From positions 173,316-237,315 of the forward strand of contig JAEEXI010000004.1 of assembly GCA_016291495.1 (NCBI GenBank): DNA of 64,000 nucleotides, in the 5' to 3' direction. The stretch's first letter is position 1. Every line of letters starts with the position of its first letter. Shown here in pieces: positions 1 to 7,154 of the stretch. This DNA comes from Prevotella sp. (GTDB lineage Bacteria; Bacteroidota; Bacteroidia; Bacteroidales; Bacteroidaceae). The position numbers and the translations under genes were made by a program. The notes below the pieces were generated by a model. The model was given only the letters and a program-made list of their open reading frames with translations, was not told the DNA's origin and ran no database searches.

Positions 1-183
1 GCAAAGGCCAAAGCGATTATGGAAACGTACGGATACATGACGCTTACTGACTATGCGTTGGCTACCGAGCAGTCTAGAAGTGCAGCTTCAAACGACCTTA
101 AGCAACTGGTGGCAGATGCCGATTCAGGCATCACCACTCGTGGAAGCCACTCGCATAAAGTGTGGGTAATAACGAATCCTTAG
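1..183 (+). CDS. C-terminal fragment of a winged-helix-like protein
   Basis: An open frame enters from the left edge and ends with TAG at 181-183, giving the last 60 residues of a protein whose start lies outside the window. The fragment has a helix-turn-helix-like stretch (TLTDYALATEQSRSAASNDL) followed by a short hairpin rich in Ser and His (GSHSHKVWV) that could be the wing of a winged helix, so DNA binding is an inference. I do not recognise the family. The stop codon touches the 3' end of the tRNA-Arg gene on the other strand, a position often used for integration of mobile elements, so this may be the edge of such an element, but no integrase is visible. Confidence 0.5.
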   Translation, partial: AKAKAIMETYGYMTLTDYALATEQSRSAASNDLKQLVADADSGITTRGSHSHKVWVITNP

Positions 184-257
184 TGATCCCGTTGGGATTC
201 AAACCCAAGACCTTCAGAACCGGAATCTGACGCTCTATTCAGCTAAGCTACGGGACC
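184..257 (-). tRNA. tRNA-Arg (anticodon CCG)
   Basis: The reverse strand folds into a complete cloverleaf: 7-bp acceptor stem (GGTCCCG with CGGGATC, one G-T pair), D arm closed by GCTT/GAGC, anticodon stem TCAGA/TCTGA around loop TTCCGGT with anticodon CCG, and T arm TTGGG/CCCAA around TTTGAAT. The discriminator is A at 184. The CCA end is not encoded, so it must be added enzymatically. The tRNA would read CGG arginine codons. Confidence 0.95.
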
Positions 258-410
258 TGCTTTTCAAAAACGAATGCAAAGATAGTGCAAAATGGGCGAA
301 AAGCCAAATTTATTTGGTTGATTTTTATTGTTTAACGTTTATTTTGTCGTACAAAGTGAAAGAAAAACACAAAAAATAGTGTCATTTTGCAAAATAATTT
401 GGAATTTTTC

Positions 411-440
411 TTGCAGATTAGTTTAAAAGTAGTACCTTTG
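411..440 (+). promoter_or_regulatory. Promoter of asnA
   Basis: A Bacteroidota -7 box TACCTTTG lies at 433-440 with TTGC at 411-414 in the -33 position (18-nt spacer). The expected start site gives a leader of roughly 15-20 nt before the asnA ATG at 464. Confidence 0.8.
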
Positions 441-463
441 CAGTCGCAAAATAACACAAAGAT

Positions 464-1501
464 ATGAGTCAACTGATTAAACCAATCGACTATCGGCCCC
501 TGCTCGACACGAAACAGACGGAGCAGGGCATTAAATTGATTAAGGAGTTTTTTCAACAGAATATATCGACGGAGTTGCGCCTTCGCCGCGTGACAGCCCC
601 TTTGTTCGTACTCAAAGGACTGGGTATCAATGACGACCTGAATGGAGTGGAACGTGCTGTAACGTTCCCTATCAAGGACCTGGGAGATGCACGTGCGGAG
701 GTGGTTCACTCGCTGGCGAAGTGGAAACGTCTCTCGTTGGCAGAATATAAGATAGAACCAGGCTATGGCATCTATACGGATATGAATGCCATTCGTGCTG
801 ACGAGGAATTGGACAACCTGCATTCGCTGTATGTCGACCAGTGGGACTGGGAGGCTGTTATCACGAAGGAACAACGCACCATCAGCTATCTGAAGAATGT
901 GGTGGAACGTATCTATGCAGCCATTCGTCGTACGGAGTATCTGACGTGTGAGACGTATCCGCAGATCAAACCTTTCCTGCCTGAAAAGATAACCTTCATC
1001 CATGCGGAGGAACTCTTGAAGATGTATCCAAATATGACGCCGAAAGAGCGTGAGGATGCCATCTGTGAGGCTTATGGTGCTGTATTTATAATAGGTATAG
1101 GAGGTAAGTTGTCGAATGGAGAGAAACATGACGGACGTGCTCCTGACTATGACGACTGGTCGACAGTCGGAGAGAACGGACTGGCGGGCCTGAATGGTGA
1201 TATCCTCATTTGGTATCCTGTTTTAGGACGTTCCTTCGAGTTGTCGTCAATGGGTATTCGTGTCGACAAGGAGTCGCTGTTACGTCAATTGAAACTGGAA
1301 GGTCAGGAGGAGCGCGAAGGTCTTTATTTCCACCAGAAGTTGCTCAACGACCAGTTGCCTTTGAGTATTGGCGGTGGTATCGGACAGAGTCGTCTATGTA
1401 TGGTGCTTCTGCACAAAGGGCATATTGGAGAGATCCAAGCTTCCATCTGGCCTGACGATATGCGGGCTGAATGTAAGAAGCTAGGAATGACGCTGATTTG
1501 A
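464..1501 (+). CDS. asnA: Aspartate-ammonia ligase (asparagine synthetase A)
   Basis: Cytoplasmic enzyme that makes asparagine from aspartate, ammonia and ATP. The 345-residue product is slightly longer than E. coli AsnA (330) and colinear with it: N-terminal region with TELRLRRVTAPLFV, the segment ERAVTFPIKDL, the substrate region GYGIYTDMNAIRADEELDNL, and near the C-terminus SIGGGIGQSRLCMVLL, the class-II-synthetase-like ATP-binding signature of this family. It is transcribed alone from the promoter at 433-440 and ends at a hairpin terminator (1561-1593) that lies inside the 3' coding end of the convergent dnaX. Family assignment is secure; use of ammonia rather than glutamine follows from the AsnA family. 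Confidence 0.96.
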   Translation: MSQLIKPIDYRPLLDTKQTEQGIKLIKEFFQQNISTELRLRRVTAPLFVLKGLGINDDLNGVERAVTFPIKDLGDARAEVVHSLAKWKRLSLAEYKIEPGYGIYTDMNAIRADEELDNLHSLYVDQWDWEAVITKEQRTISYLKNVVERIYAAIRRTEYLTCETYPQIKPFLPEKITFIHAEELLKMYPNMTPKEREDAICEAYGAVFIIGIGGKLSNGEKHDGRAPDYDDWSTVGENGLAGLNGDILIWYPVLGRSFELSSMGIRVDKESLLRQLKLEGQEEREGLYFHQKLLNDQLPLSIGGGIGQSRLCMVLLHKGHIGEIQASIWPDDMRAECKKLGMTLI

Positions 1502-1534
1502 TTTAGCTTTAGTTATAGTTATAGGTAGTTGGCT

Positions 1535-3319
1535 CTATGCCAACTCCAAGTCTAGGAGCTCCCGCAGTTTTGCTACTGCGGGATTTTCTTTTTCCATCAG
1601 TTCAAATTGTTCCTTGCGGGTCAGTATGGGTTTTCTCTCCTGGCTTTCCGCTATCTTGATATCGAGAGTAACGGCGTTGTTATGGAGGTAGAATTTCAAG
1701 GTGTTGAGTATCTTTCCTTTAATCTCCATCATCTGGTCATAGGCGAGTTGGTTTTCCACGCTTACCTCTATATGCGGTATTTCCTTGATGATGGGGTTCA
1801 TGTTCTTCATGCGGGTGGCAATGCCACTCAGTTGCTGTGGCATGCGGTTGCACATCATCATCCATTGCAGTTCCAGTTCCTGTTGCGTAAACTCCAAATG
1901 TTCCTCTTTCATAGCTGCATTAGGATCATTTGGGTTAAGGGAGCCAGGAATAATCTGCATCTTTCTTCTATCTTTGTCACGCAAAGTTGACAAGGTAGAG
2001 CCAATGGGAGCCTTTAGCTGAGGACGCGAAATGTTGGAATAGGTAGCTGTCGCTTGCTGATTGACTTTTGGCTTTTGGATGTTAGCTGTTTGCTTGGGGG
2101 TTGACTCAACAAGTTCAGCCGCAGCTACCTGCGGGGCTGCTTTCTTGGGTTGAACTTGTTGTATCAGTTGCTTAAACAGGGATTTTAATCTTCTGGGCCT
2201 ACGCCCACTGGCAGGCCCCTCGTCGGGCTGGGTAATCTGTGCGATTTCTATGAGTGTCAGTTCCACTAATAGGCGCTTGTTTGAGCTTTGGCGATAGTTG
2301 ATGTCGCACTGGTTCATCAGTTGCAGCGCTTGATAAAGAAAAGTCGTCTCACACTTCTTGGCTTGTTCCTGATAGCGCTGGCGCTGTTGGTCGCTGACTT
2401 CCAGCAAAGGAAGTGTTTGCGGATCTTTCGCCATTAAAACATTACGCACGTGTTTTGCGAGTCCGCCAATGAGCAGTCCTCCATCAAATCCTTTGTTGAT
2501 GATTTGGTTGAGCAGAACCATGATGTCGCTTACCTTGTTCTCGACAGCAAGATCGATAATCTTAAAATAGTTCTCTGAATCTAATACGTTTAGATCTTCA
2601 ATGACTTTCTGGTATGTGATGTTCCCCTGGCAGAATGATACAGCCTGATCGAAGATGCTTAGGGCATCACGCATACCTCCATCTGCTTTCTCGGCAATGA
2701 CTGCAAGTGCTTGTTCCTCATATTGCACCCCCTCTTTCTCTGCTACAGACTTCAGATGGTCGATGGTGTTACGCACAGTCATGCGCTCGAAGTCATAAAT
2801 CTGACAACGACTTAAGATGGTTGGCAGAATTTTATGCTTCTCAGTCGTGGCAAGAATAAAAATGACGTGTGCAGGGGGTTCTTCTAGCGTCTTTAAAAAC
2901 GCATTAAAGGCTGCTGTGGAGAGCATGTGTACCTCGTCAATGATAAATACCTTGTATTTTCCTACCTGGGGTGGGATGCGAGTCTGCTCCATGAGTGTCT
3001 TGATGTGCTCTACGGAGTTGTTGGATGCTGCATCCAACTCAAAAATGTTAAACGACCTTTGTTCGTTGAATGCCTGACAACTCTCACAATGTCCGCAGGC
3101 CTCTCCTTGCTCTGTTGGTGACATGCAGTTGATGGCCTTGGCAAAAATACGGGCACAGGTGGTCTTTCCTACGCCCCTAGGGCCGCAGAACAAATAGGCA
3201 TGAGCCAGTTTTCCGCTCTTTACCGCATTCTTCAATGTGGTGGTCAGCGCCTGTTGCCCCACGACAGTATCAAAAGAGGTTGGCCTGTATTTACGCGCTG
3301 AAACAATATATTCTTCCAT
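1535..3319 (-). CDS. dnaX: DNA polymerase III subunit gamma/tau
   Basis: Clamp-loader ATPase that loads the sliding clamp at replication forks. I chose the ATG at 3317-3319 (MEEYIVSARKYRP), the usual family start, giving 594 residues. Visible elements: Walker A GPRGVGKT (residues 46-53), zinc-binding cysteines at about 65, 75, 78 and 81 (CGHCESC), Walker B with IIDEVHML (about 127-133) and sensor 1 ATTEKH near 158. A basic, low-complexity linker (about 395-460) contains residues encoded by a 7-nt-period repeat at 2045-2095. The C-terminal 130 residues correspond to the tau-type tail. No A-rich frameshift site for a shorter gamma form was recognised. It diverges from the divIC-like gene through a symmetric promoter pair. 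Confidence 0.95.
   Translation of the reverse strand: MEEYIVSARKYRPTSFDTVVGQQALTTTLKNAVKSGKLAHAYLFCGPRGVGKTTCARIFAKAINCMSPTEQGEACGHCESCQAFNEQRSFNIFELDAASNNSVEHIKTLMEQTRIPPQVGKYKVFIIDEVHMLSTAAFNAFLKTLEEPPAHVIFILATTEKHKILPTILSRCQIYDFERMTVRNTIDHLKSVAEKEGVQYEEQALAVIAEKADGGMRDALSIFDQAVSFCQGNITYQKVIEDLNVLDSENYFKIIDLAVENKVSDIMVLLNQIINKGFDGGLLIGGLAKHVRNVLMAKDPQTLPLLEVSDQQRQRYQEQAKKCETTFLYQALQLMNQCDINYRQSSNKRLLVELTLIEIAQITQPDEGPASGRRPRRLKSLFKQLIQQVQPKKAAPQVAAAELVESTPKQTANIQKPKVNQQATATYSNISRPQLKAPIGSTLSTLRDKDRRKMQIIPGSLNPNDPNAAMKEEHLEFTQQELELQWMMMCNRMPQQLSGIATRMKNMNPIIKEIPHIEVSVENQLAYDQMMEIKGKILNTLKFYLHNNAVTLDIKIAESQERKPILTRKEQFELMEKENPAVAKLRELLDLELA
1561..1593 (+). terminator. Intrinsic terminator of asnA inside the dnaX 3' end
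   Basis: Hairpin CCCGCAGT-TTTGCT-ACTGCGGG at 1561-1582 followed by ATTTTCTTTTT on the plus strand. It sits within the last codons of dnaX, so the sequence serves as terminator for one gene and coding sequence for the other. Confidence 0.75.
2045..2095. repeat. 7-nt-period microrepeat inside dnaX
   Basis: Read on the coding (minus) strand, units AAGCAAA, CAGCTAA, CATCCAA, AAGCCAA, AAGTCAA and TCAGCAA follow each other in exact 7-nt register. They encode the linker stretch KQTANIQKPKVNQQA of DnaX. Similar 7-nt units occur elsewhere in the window. Confidence 0.7.
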
Positions 3320-3339
3320 AAAAACATGATAATTTGCCA

Positions 3340-3347
3340 CAAAATTA
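3340..3347 (-). promoter_or_regulatory. Promoter -7 box of dnaX
   Basis: CAAAATTA on the plus strand reads TAATTTTG on the minus strand, ending 20 nt before the chosen dnaX start codon. Confidence 0.65.
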
Positions 3348-3356
3348 CTAAAAAAA

Positions 3357-3384
3357 CTCAATTCTCCATGCTCAATTCTCAATT
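3357..3384. repeat. 7-nt-period microrepeat between dnaX and the divIC-like gene
   Basis: Four units CTCAATT, CTCCATG, CTCAATT, CTCAATT in exact 7-nt register lie between the two arms of the inverted repeat, in the -33 region of both divergent promoters. Confidence 0.8.
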
Positions 3385-3390
3385 ATTTTG

Positions 3391-3398
3391 TAATTTTG
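3391..3398 (+). promoter_or_regulatory. Promoter -7 box of the divIC-like gene
   Basis: TAATTTTG ends only 9 nt before the ATG at 3408, so the transcript should have almost no leader. Confidence 0.65.
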
Positions 3399-3407
3399 TG
3401 GCAAATT

Positions 3408-3755
3408 ATGAATCGACTGAAGAAAATACTCGGAAAACTCTATCGTTCCCCTTGGTTAAAATATGGGATAGTGACGGTATTGGCGGTGTTACTGATAGGT
3501 TTCATCGACGAAAATAGTGCGTGGCATCATTTCAAAAACCAGCAAATTATTGAGGAATTGGAACAGGATATCCAGCGTCAGAAGAATCAGTATAATCACG
3601 ACAATGCCCAGATTAAGAAGCTGAATAGTGATCCCAAGGCAATAGAGAAGATTGCCCGTGAGCGTTATTTCATGAAGACTGACGATGAGGATATCTTTGT
3701 TTTTAGTGAAGATCAACCTCAAACAATATCATCCGATAATGAGGCAGCTGAGTAA
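3408..3755 (+). CDS. Septum formation initiator family protein (DivIC/FtsB-like)
   Basis: Small bitopic division protein expected to sit in the divisome with FtsL- and FtsQ/DivIB-like partners. The ATG at 3408 (MNRLKKILGKLY) gives 115 residues: short basic cytoplasmic N-terminus, one membrane span (about 17-33, IVTVLAVLLIGFI), a periplasmic coiled-coil region (about 43-75) and the family's C-terminal pattern with ARERYFMKTDDEDIFVF. Family proteins are normally 90-120 residues, so length fits. The reading frame overlaps the next gene by 17 nt, suggesting translational coupling. The family call rests on architecture and the RYFMK-type motif. Confidence 0.85.
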   Translation: MNRLKKILGKLYRSPWLKYGIVTVLAVLLIGFIDENSAWHHFKNQQIIEELEQDIQRQKNQYNHDNAQIKKLNSDPKAIEKIARERYFMKTDDEDIFVFSEDQPQTISSDNEAAE

Positions 3756-4134
3756 AACAGAAACCCTCTTATTGCTATTAGGGGGAGCACTGATGGTGAT
3801 AGGTTCAGGTGCTAGTCTTTTCCTCCGATTGTGGGCTCCCTATATTTTTGCCCCAGGTGCTTTGCTCTTTGCTGCGATGCAGATGCGGCAGACTTACGAG
3901 GGAACGAATTTCACTATTCGTCGTCTTCGCCGTATCATGCTCATCAGTGATGTCCTTTTTTTGATAGCAGCCTTGATGATGTTCGCTAATCAGGCCAACT
4001 TCCTTGGTATGGATTTTCTCCTATATATTAAATATGTACACAATAACTGGATAGTCATTTTATTAGTTGCAGCCATTCTTCAACTGTATACCAGTCATCG
4101 AATAGCCAATGAACTGGAAAAAGAAAGAAAGTAG
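3739..4134 (+). CDS. Small integral membrane protein, unknown function
   Basis: The product of the ATG at 3739 has 131 residues with about four hydrophobic segments (LLLLLGGALMVIGSGA, PYIFAPGALLFAAM, ISDVLFLIAALMMF and WIVILLVAAILQLY) separated by short basic loops (RQTYEGTNFTIRRLRR). I do not recognise a characterised family. It overlaps the end of the DivIC/FtsB-like gene by 17 nt and has no promoter of its own, so the two are co-expressed; an envelope role is only a guess from that pairing. Confidence 0.75.
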   Translation: MRQLSKTETLLLLLGGALMVIGSGASLFLRLWAPYIFAPGALLFAAMQMRQTYEGTNFTIRRLRRIMLISDVLFLIAALMMFANQANFLGMDFLLYIKYVHNNWIVILLVAAILQLYTSHRIANELEKERK

Positions 4135-4207
4135 GCAAAAAAACGCTAATTAATGCGCAAATGTATTAAATTGAGCAAATATTTTTCTTCTTTTCAAACC
4201 ATCGTTG

Positions 4208-4215
4208 TACATTTG
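4208..4215 (+). promoter_or_regulatory. Promoter -7 box of the DUF4369 lipoprotein operon
   Basis: TACATTTG at 4208-4215, 19 nt before the ATG at 4235. The preceding 70 nt are AT-rich. Confidence 0.65.
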
Positions 4216-4234
4216 CATGTAAAATGAACAAAGT

Positions 4235-4999
4235 ATGAGAAAATTTTTAGTTTTGCCTGTCATTATCGCACTCTTTGCATCGTGTGCCAGTTCATACAAT
4301 GTAGAGGGTTCTTCGTCCATTTCTGCGTTGGATGGCAGCAAACTCTATCTAAAAGCAATTAAGAATAATGAATTCAAGAATATAGATTCCTGTGATGTTG
4401 TACATGGCGAGTTCCATTTCACGGGATTACTCGATACTGTTCGCATGGCCAGTCTTTATATGGATGACGAGAGCATCATGCCGATTGTCCTGGAAAAGGG
4501 CGAGATAAAGGTGAGCATAGATAATGTACGCCAAATGGTGGGCGGTACTCCTATGAATGATTCTCTCTATCAGTTTATTGACAAGCATAACCAGTTGACT
4601 AGTAGAATGAATGAACTTTCTCATAAACAAAGCCAGATGTTATTGGAAGGTATTGAAGAGGAAGTTATTAATCGCCAGCTATCTATTGAGGCCGCGAGAA
4701 TTGCTCAGGAGGAAGACCAACTGGTGATGAAGTTCATTGAGGCGAACTTTGACAATGTACTAGGGCCAGGCGTTTTCATGATGATTACCAGCCAGTACCG
4801 TTATCCCATTCTGACTCCTCAGATAGAGGATATCATGTCGAAGGCAACGAAGAAGTTTAAGGAGGATCCTTATGTTAAGGATTACTATCAGACGGCTCAG
4901 GAGAATGAGAAACGGATGAACGGATTGGGCGACCAGTCCATTCTGGAAAACGTTGATACTGTGCCTTCTGCTCCCTTGACCAATATCCCTCAGAAATAA
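4235..4999 (+). CDS. DUF4369-type lipoprotein
   Basis: 254-residue exported protein. Residues 1-17 form a lipoprotein signal with lipobox LFASC (Cys17). The following region (about 30-115; GSKLYLKAIKNNEFKNIDSC, GEFHFTGLLDTVRMASLYMD) matches the DUF4369 beta-rich domain often found in front of TlpA-like thioredoxin domains in Bacteroidota; here no thioredoxin domain or CxxC motif follows, only a helical, charged segment (about 125-230). It is the first gene of a unit continuing into pyrC (7-nt gap), although no functional link is evident. Function unknown; the domain call is from pattern recognition. Confidence 0.8.
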   Translation: MRKFLVLPVIIALFASCASSYNVEGSSSISALDGSKLYLKAIKNNEFKNIDSCDVVHGEFHFTGLLDTVRMASLYMDDESIMPIVLEKGEIKVSIDNVRQMVGGTPMNDSLYQFIDKHNQLTSRMNELSHKQSQMLLEGIEEEVINRQLSIEAARIAQEEDQLVMKFIEANFDNVLGPGVFMMITSQYRYPILTPQIEDIMSKATKKFKEDPYVKDYYQTAQENEKRMNGLGDQSILENVDTVPSAPLTNIPQK

Positions 5000-5006
5000 T
5001 TGTGGA

Positions 5007-6347
5007 ATGAGAACGGTCATCGAAGGTGGAACGATTGTCAATGAAGGTCGTACCTTTGATGCTTCTATCATCATCGAAGACGGCAGTATCATTGATATTG
5101 TTGATAGCCAACAACAAATAGCAAACAGTCAAGAGCATATTGACGCTCACGGCTGTTTCGTCTTTCCAGGTCTGATTGATGACCATGTCCATTTTCGTGA
5201 ACCAGGACTGACAGAGAAAGCGGATTTGGATACTGAAAGTAGGGCAGCGGCAGCTGGAGGGGTAACATCTTTTTTTGATATGCCGAATACTGTCCCGCAA
5301 ACCACTACGCAGGAAGCCTTAGAGGAGAAATTTTCCTTGGCGCGGCAGAAAAGTCATGTCAATTACAGTTTTTTCTATGGGGCAACCAATGATAATACCG
5401 ATACTTTCTCCCACTTGGATATCCATCGCATTCCTGGAATCAAACTTTTTATGGGATCCTCTACAGGGGATATGCTGGTGGATCGTAGGGAATCTCTGGA
5501 GCGTATCTTTGCTACAACACCTCTGCCATTGATGGCACATTGTGAGGATACAGGCATTATCAATCGGAATATGGCTGCCGCTAAGGCAAGGTATGGGGAA
5601 GATCCGAAAGTGATGCACCACCCAGAGATACGCAGTGAAGAAGCTTGTTATAAAAGTACAGAACTGGCAGTAGAATTAGCCCGAAAATACCAGACTAGAC
5701 TGCATGTGGCACATGTCACTACTAGTAAAGAACTGCAGTTTTTTGAGGCTGATAGTCAAAAGTCAATAGTCAACAGCCTGGTTACTGCAGAAGCAACTGT
5801 TTCCCATCTCTTTTTTTCAGAGCGTGATTATAGCCGACTAGGTACTCGTATCAAGTGCAATCCTGCCATCAAGACGGAACATGATCGGGATGCTTTACAA
5901 CAAGCATTGATGGATGGACGGATAAAGGTGATTGGTACTGATCATGCTCCTCATTTATTATCTCAGAAAAAAGGTGGATGTGCTAAGGCGGCAAGCGGAA
6001 TGCCGATGATTCAGTTCTCTTTGGTAACCATGCTCGAATTAGTTGATCAGGGAGTATTGACATTGGAACGACTCGTAGAGTTGATGTGTCATAATCCTGC
6101 CAGTTTGTTTGAGGTGCGTAATCGCGGCTTTATCCGTCCTGGCTATCGTGCAGATTTGGTAATAGTGCGTCCTAACGCAGGATGGACGGTTACGCCGGCT
6201 TGTATTCAGAGTAAGTGTGGCTGGAGTCCTATGGAGGGGCATACTTATCTCTGGCGGGTAGAGCGCACCCTTTGTAATGGACATACAGTCTATATGGATG
6301 GTGAGGTGGATACAGACTATATAGGAGAAGAAATCGCATTCAGATGA
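5007..6347 (+). CDS. pyrC: Dihydroorotase
   Basis: Zinc amidohydrolase that closes N-carbamoyl-aspartate to dihydroorotate in pyrimidine synthesis. The 446-residue protein shows the family metal motif DDHVHFREPG (His60, His62), PNTVP after it, MAHCED, HVAHVTT and the catalytic GTDHAPH near residue 310, followed by KAASGMP. It belongs to the longer class I type. Two places are odd: residues about 33-44 (DSQQQIANSQ) and about 249-256 (DSQKSIVNS) are encoded by 7-nt-period repeats (5105-5132 and 5753-5773) and look like insertions tolerated at loops. The stop overlaps the next gene by 4 nt (ATGA). Confidence 0.93.
   Translation: MRTVIEGGTIVNEGRTFDASIIIEDGSIIDIVDSQQQIANSQEHIDAHGCFVFPGLIDDHVHFREPGLTEKADLDTESRAAAAGGVTSFFDMPNTVPQTTTQEALEEKFSLARQKSHVNYSFFYGATNDNTDTFSHLDIHRIPGIKLFMGSSTGDMLVDRRESLERIFATTPLPLMAHCEDTGIINRNMAAAKARYGEDPKVMHHPEIRSEEACYKSTELAVELARKYQTRLHVAHVTTSKELQFFEADSQKSIVNSLVTAEATVSHLFFSERDYSRLGTRIKCNPAIKTEHDRDALQQALMDGRIKVIGTDHAPHLLSQKKGGCAKAASGMPMIQFSLVTMLELVDQGVLTLERLVELMCHNPASLFEVRNRGFIRPGYRADLVIVRPNAGWTVTPACIQSKCGWSPMEGHTYLWRVERTLCNGHTVYMDGEVDTDYIGEEIAFR
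5105..5132. repeat. 7-nt-period microrepeat in pyrC, site 1
   Basis: Units TAGCCAA, CAACAAA, TAGCAAA, CAGTCAA in exact 7-nt register, translated in frame as part of DSQQQIANSQE. Confidence 0.75.
5753..5773. repeat. 7-nt-period microrepeat in pyrC, site 2
   Basis: TAGTCAA, AAGTCAA, TAGTCAA follow without interruption (21 nt = 7 codons), translated within ADSQKSIVNS. Confidence 0.8.
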
Positions 6348-7135
6348 AACGTACCTATGAGATACATGATTTGCAACCCTATGTCAACTGGGCGTATTTT
6401 TATTATGCGTGGCAGTTGCGTAACCCTGAGCAACAACAGAAAAGTAGGGAAGAAGCAGAGACTGTTCTCCATCGTCTAGATGGCAACTATCATGTATATG
6501 CCCTTTTCCAACTTTTTGACTGCTACTCTGATGGTGATGATGTTATTATCTCGTCCCCTATGAAGGGACTATGTCGTTGCCCTTTCCTTCGCCAGCAAGC
6601 CCAAGGCACTGATCACCTCTGTCTCTCCGACTTTATCCATCCAGACAAGGATAGGATAGGCCTCTTTGCCACTAGTGTTGATCATGGTTTGGAATGTGAC
6701 TTTGACAACGATCCTTACCAGAAGATGATGATACAATTGCTTGCCGACCGTCTTGCAGAGGCTGCAGCAGAGAAACTTCATGAGGAAGTGCGTCGGAAAG
6801 AATGGGGCTATGCCCCTAATGAGCATCTCACAATGGAGGAGTTGCATGCCGAGCGATTTCAAGGAATCCGCCCTGCAGTGGGATATCCCTCTCTCCCAGA
6901 CACCAGTCTGAATTTTGTGCTTGATGAACTCCTGCAGTTTAAACAGATAGGTATTCGCCTCACAGAGAGTGGTGCCATGAAACCTCATGCTAGTGTCAGC
7001 GGTCTGATGGTAGCCTTGCCAGAGGCACGCTATTTCTCTGTCGGCAGGATTGGCGAAGACCAGCTTCGCGACTATGCCCATCGTCGTGGTCTCCCTATAC
7101 AGACTATGCGGAAATTCCTCGCTTCTCAACTCTAA
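6344..7135 (+). CDS. Stand-alone methionine synthase activation (AdoMet-binding) domain protein
   Basis: 263 residues resembling the C-terminal reactivation domain of cobalamin-dependent methionine synthase, which binds S-adenosylmethionine and remethylates the oxidised cofactor. Visible signatures: DRLAEAAAEKLHEEVRRKEW with GYAPNE (about 130-157), GIRPAVGYPSLPD (about 175-187; the AdoMet-binding RPAxGYP motif) and LTESGAMKPHASVSG (about 205-219). The N-terminal 120 residues are not recognised and contain CRCPFLRQQ. Normally this domain is fused to MetH; here it is a separate gene and no other MetH part is in the window, so it should act in trans on a split MetH. It overlaps pyrC by 4 nt. Confidence 0.85.
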   Translation: MKRTYEIHDLQPYVNWAYFYYAWQLRNPEQQQKSREEAETVLHRLDGNYHVYALFQLFDCYSDGDDVIISSPMKGLCRCPFLRQQAQGTDHLCLSDFIHPDKDRIGLFATSVDHGLECDFDNDPYQKMMIQLLADRLAEAAAEKLHEEVRRKEWGYAPNEHLTMEELHAERFQGIRPAVGYPSLPDTSLNFVLDELLQFKQIGIRLTESGAMKPHASVSGLMVALPEARYFSVGRIGEDQLRDYAHRRGLPIQTMRKFLASQL

Positions 7136-7154
7136 TCTTTAAACAATATAACAA

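Larger units (their letters stand above)
3329..3409. repeat. Perfect 19-bp inverted repeat carrying both divergent promoters
   Basis: The 19 bases at 3391-3409 (TAATTTTGTGGCAAATTAT) are exactly the reverse complement of 3329-3347. Each arm contains the TAATTTTG -7 box of one of the two divergent genes (dnaX and the divIC-like gene). Confidence 0.9.

Noticed and set aside
1507..1530. Another short-period repeat between asnA and dnaX
   Set aside because: AGTTATAGTTATAGG is only two units with a 6-nt step, too short to separate from chance in AT-rich DNA.
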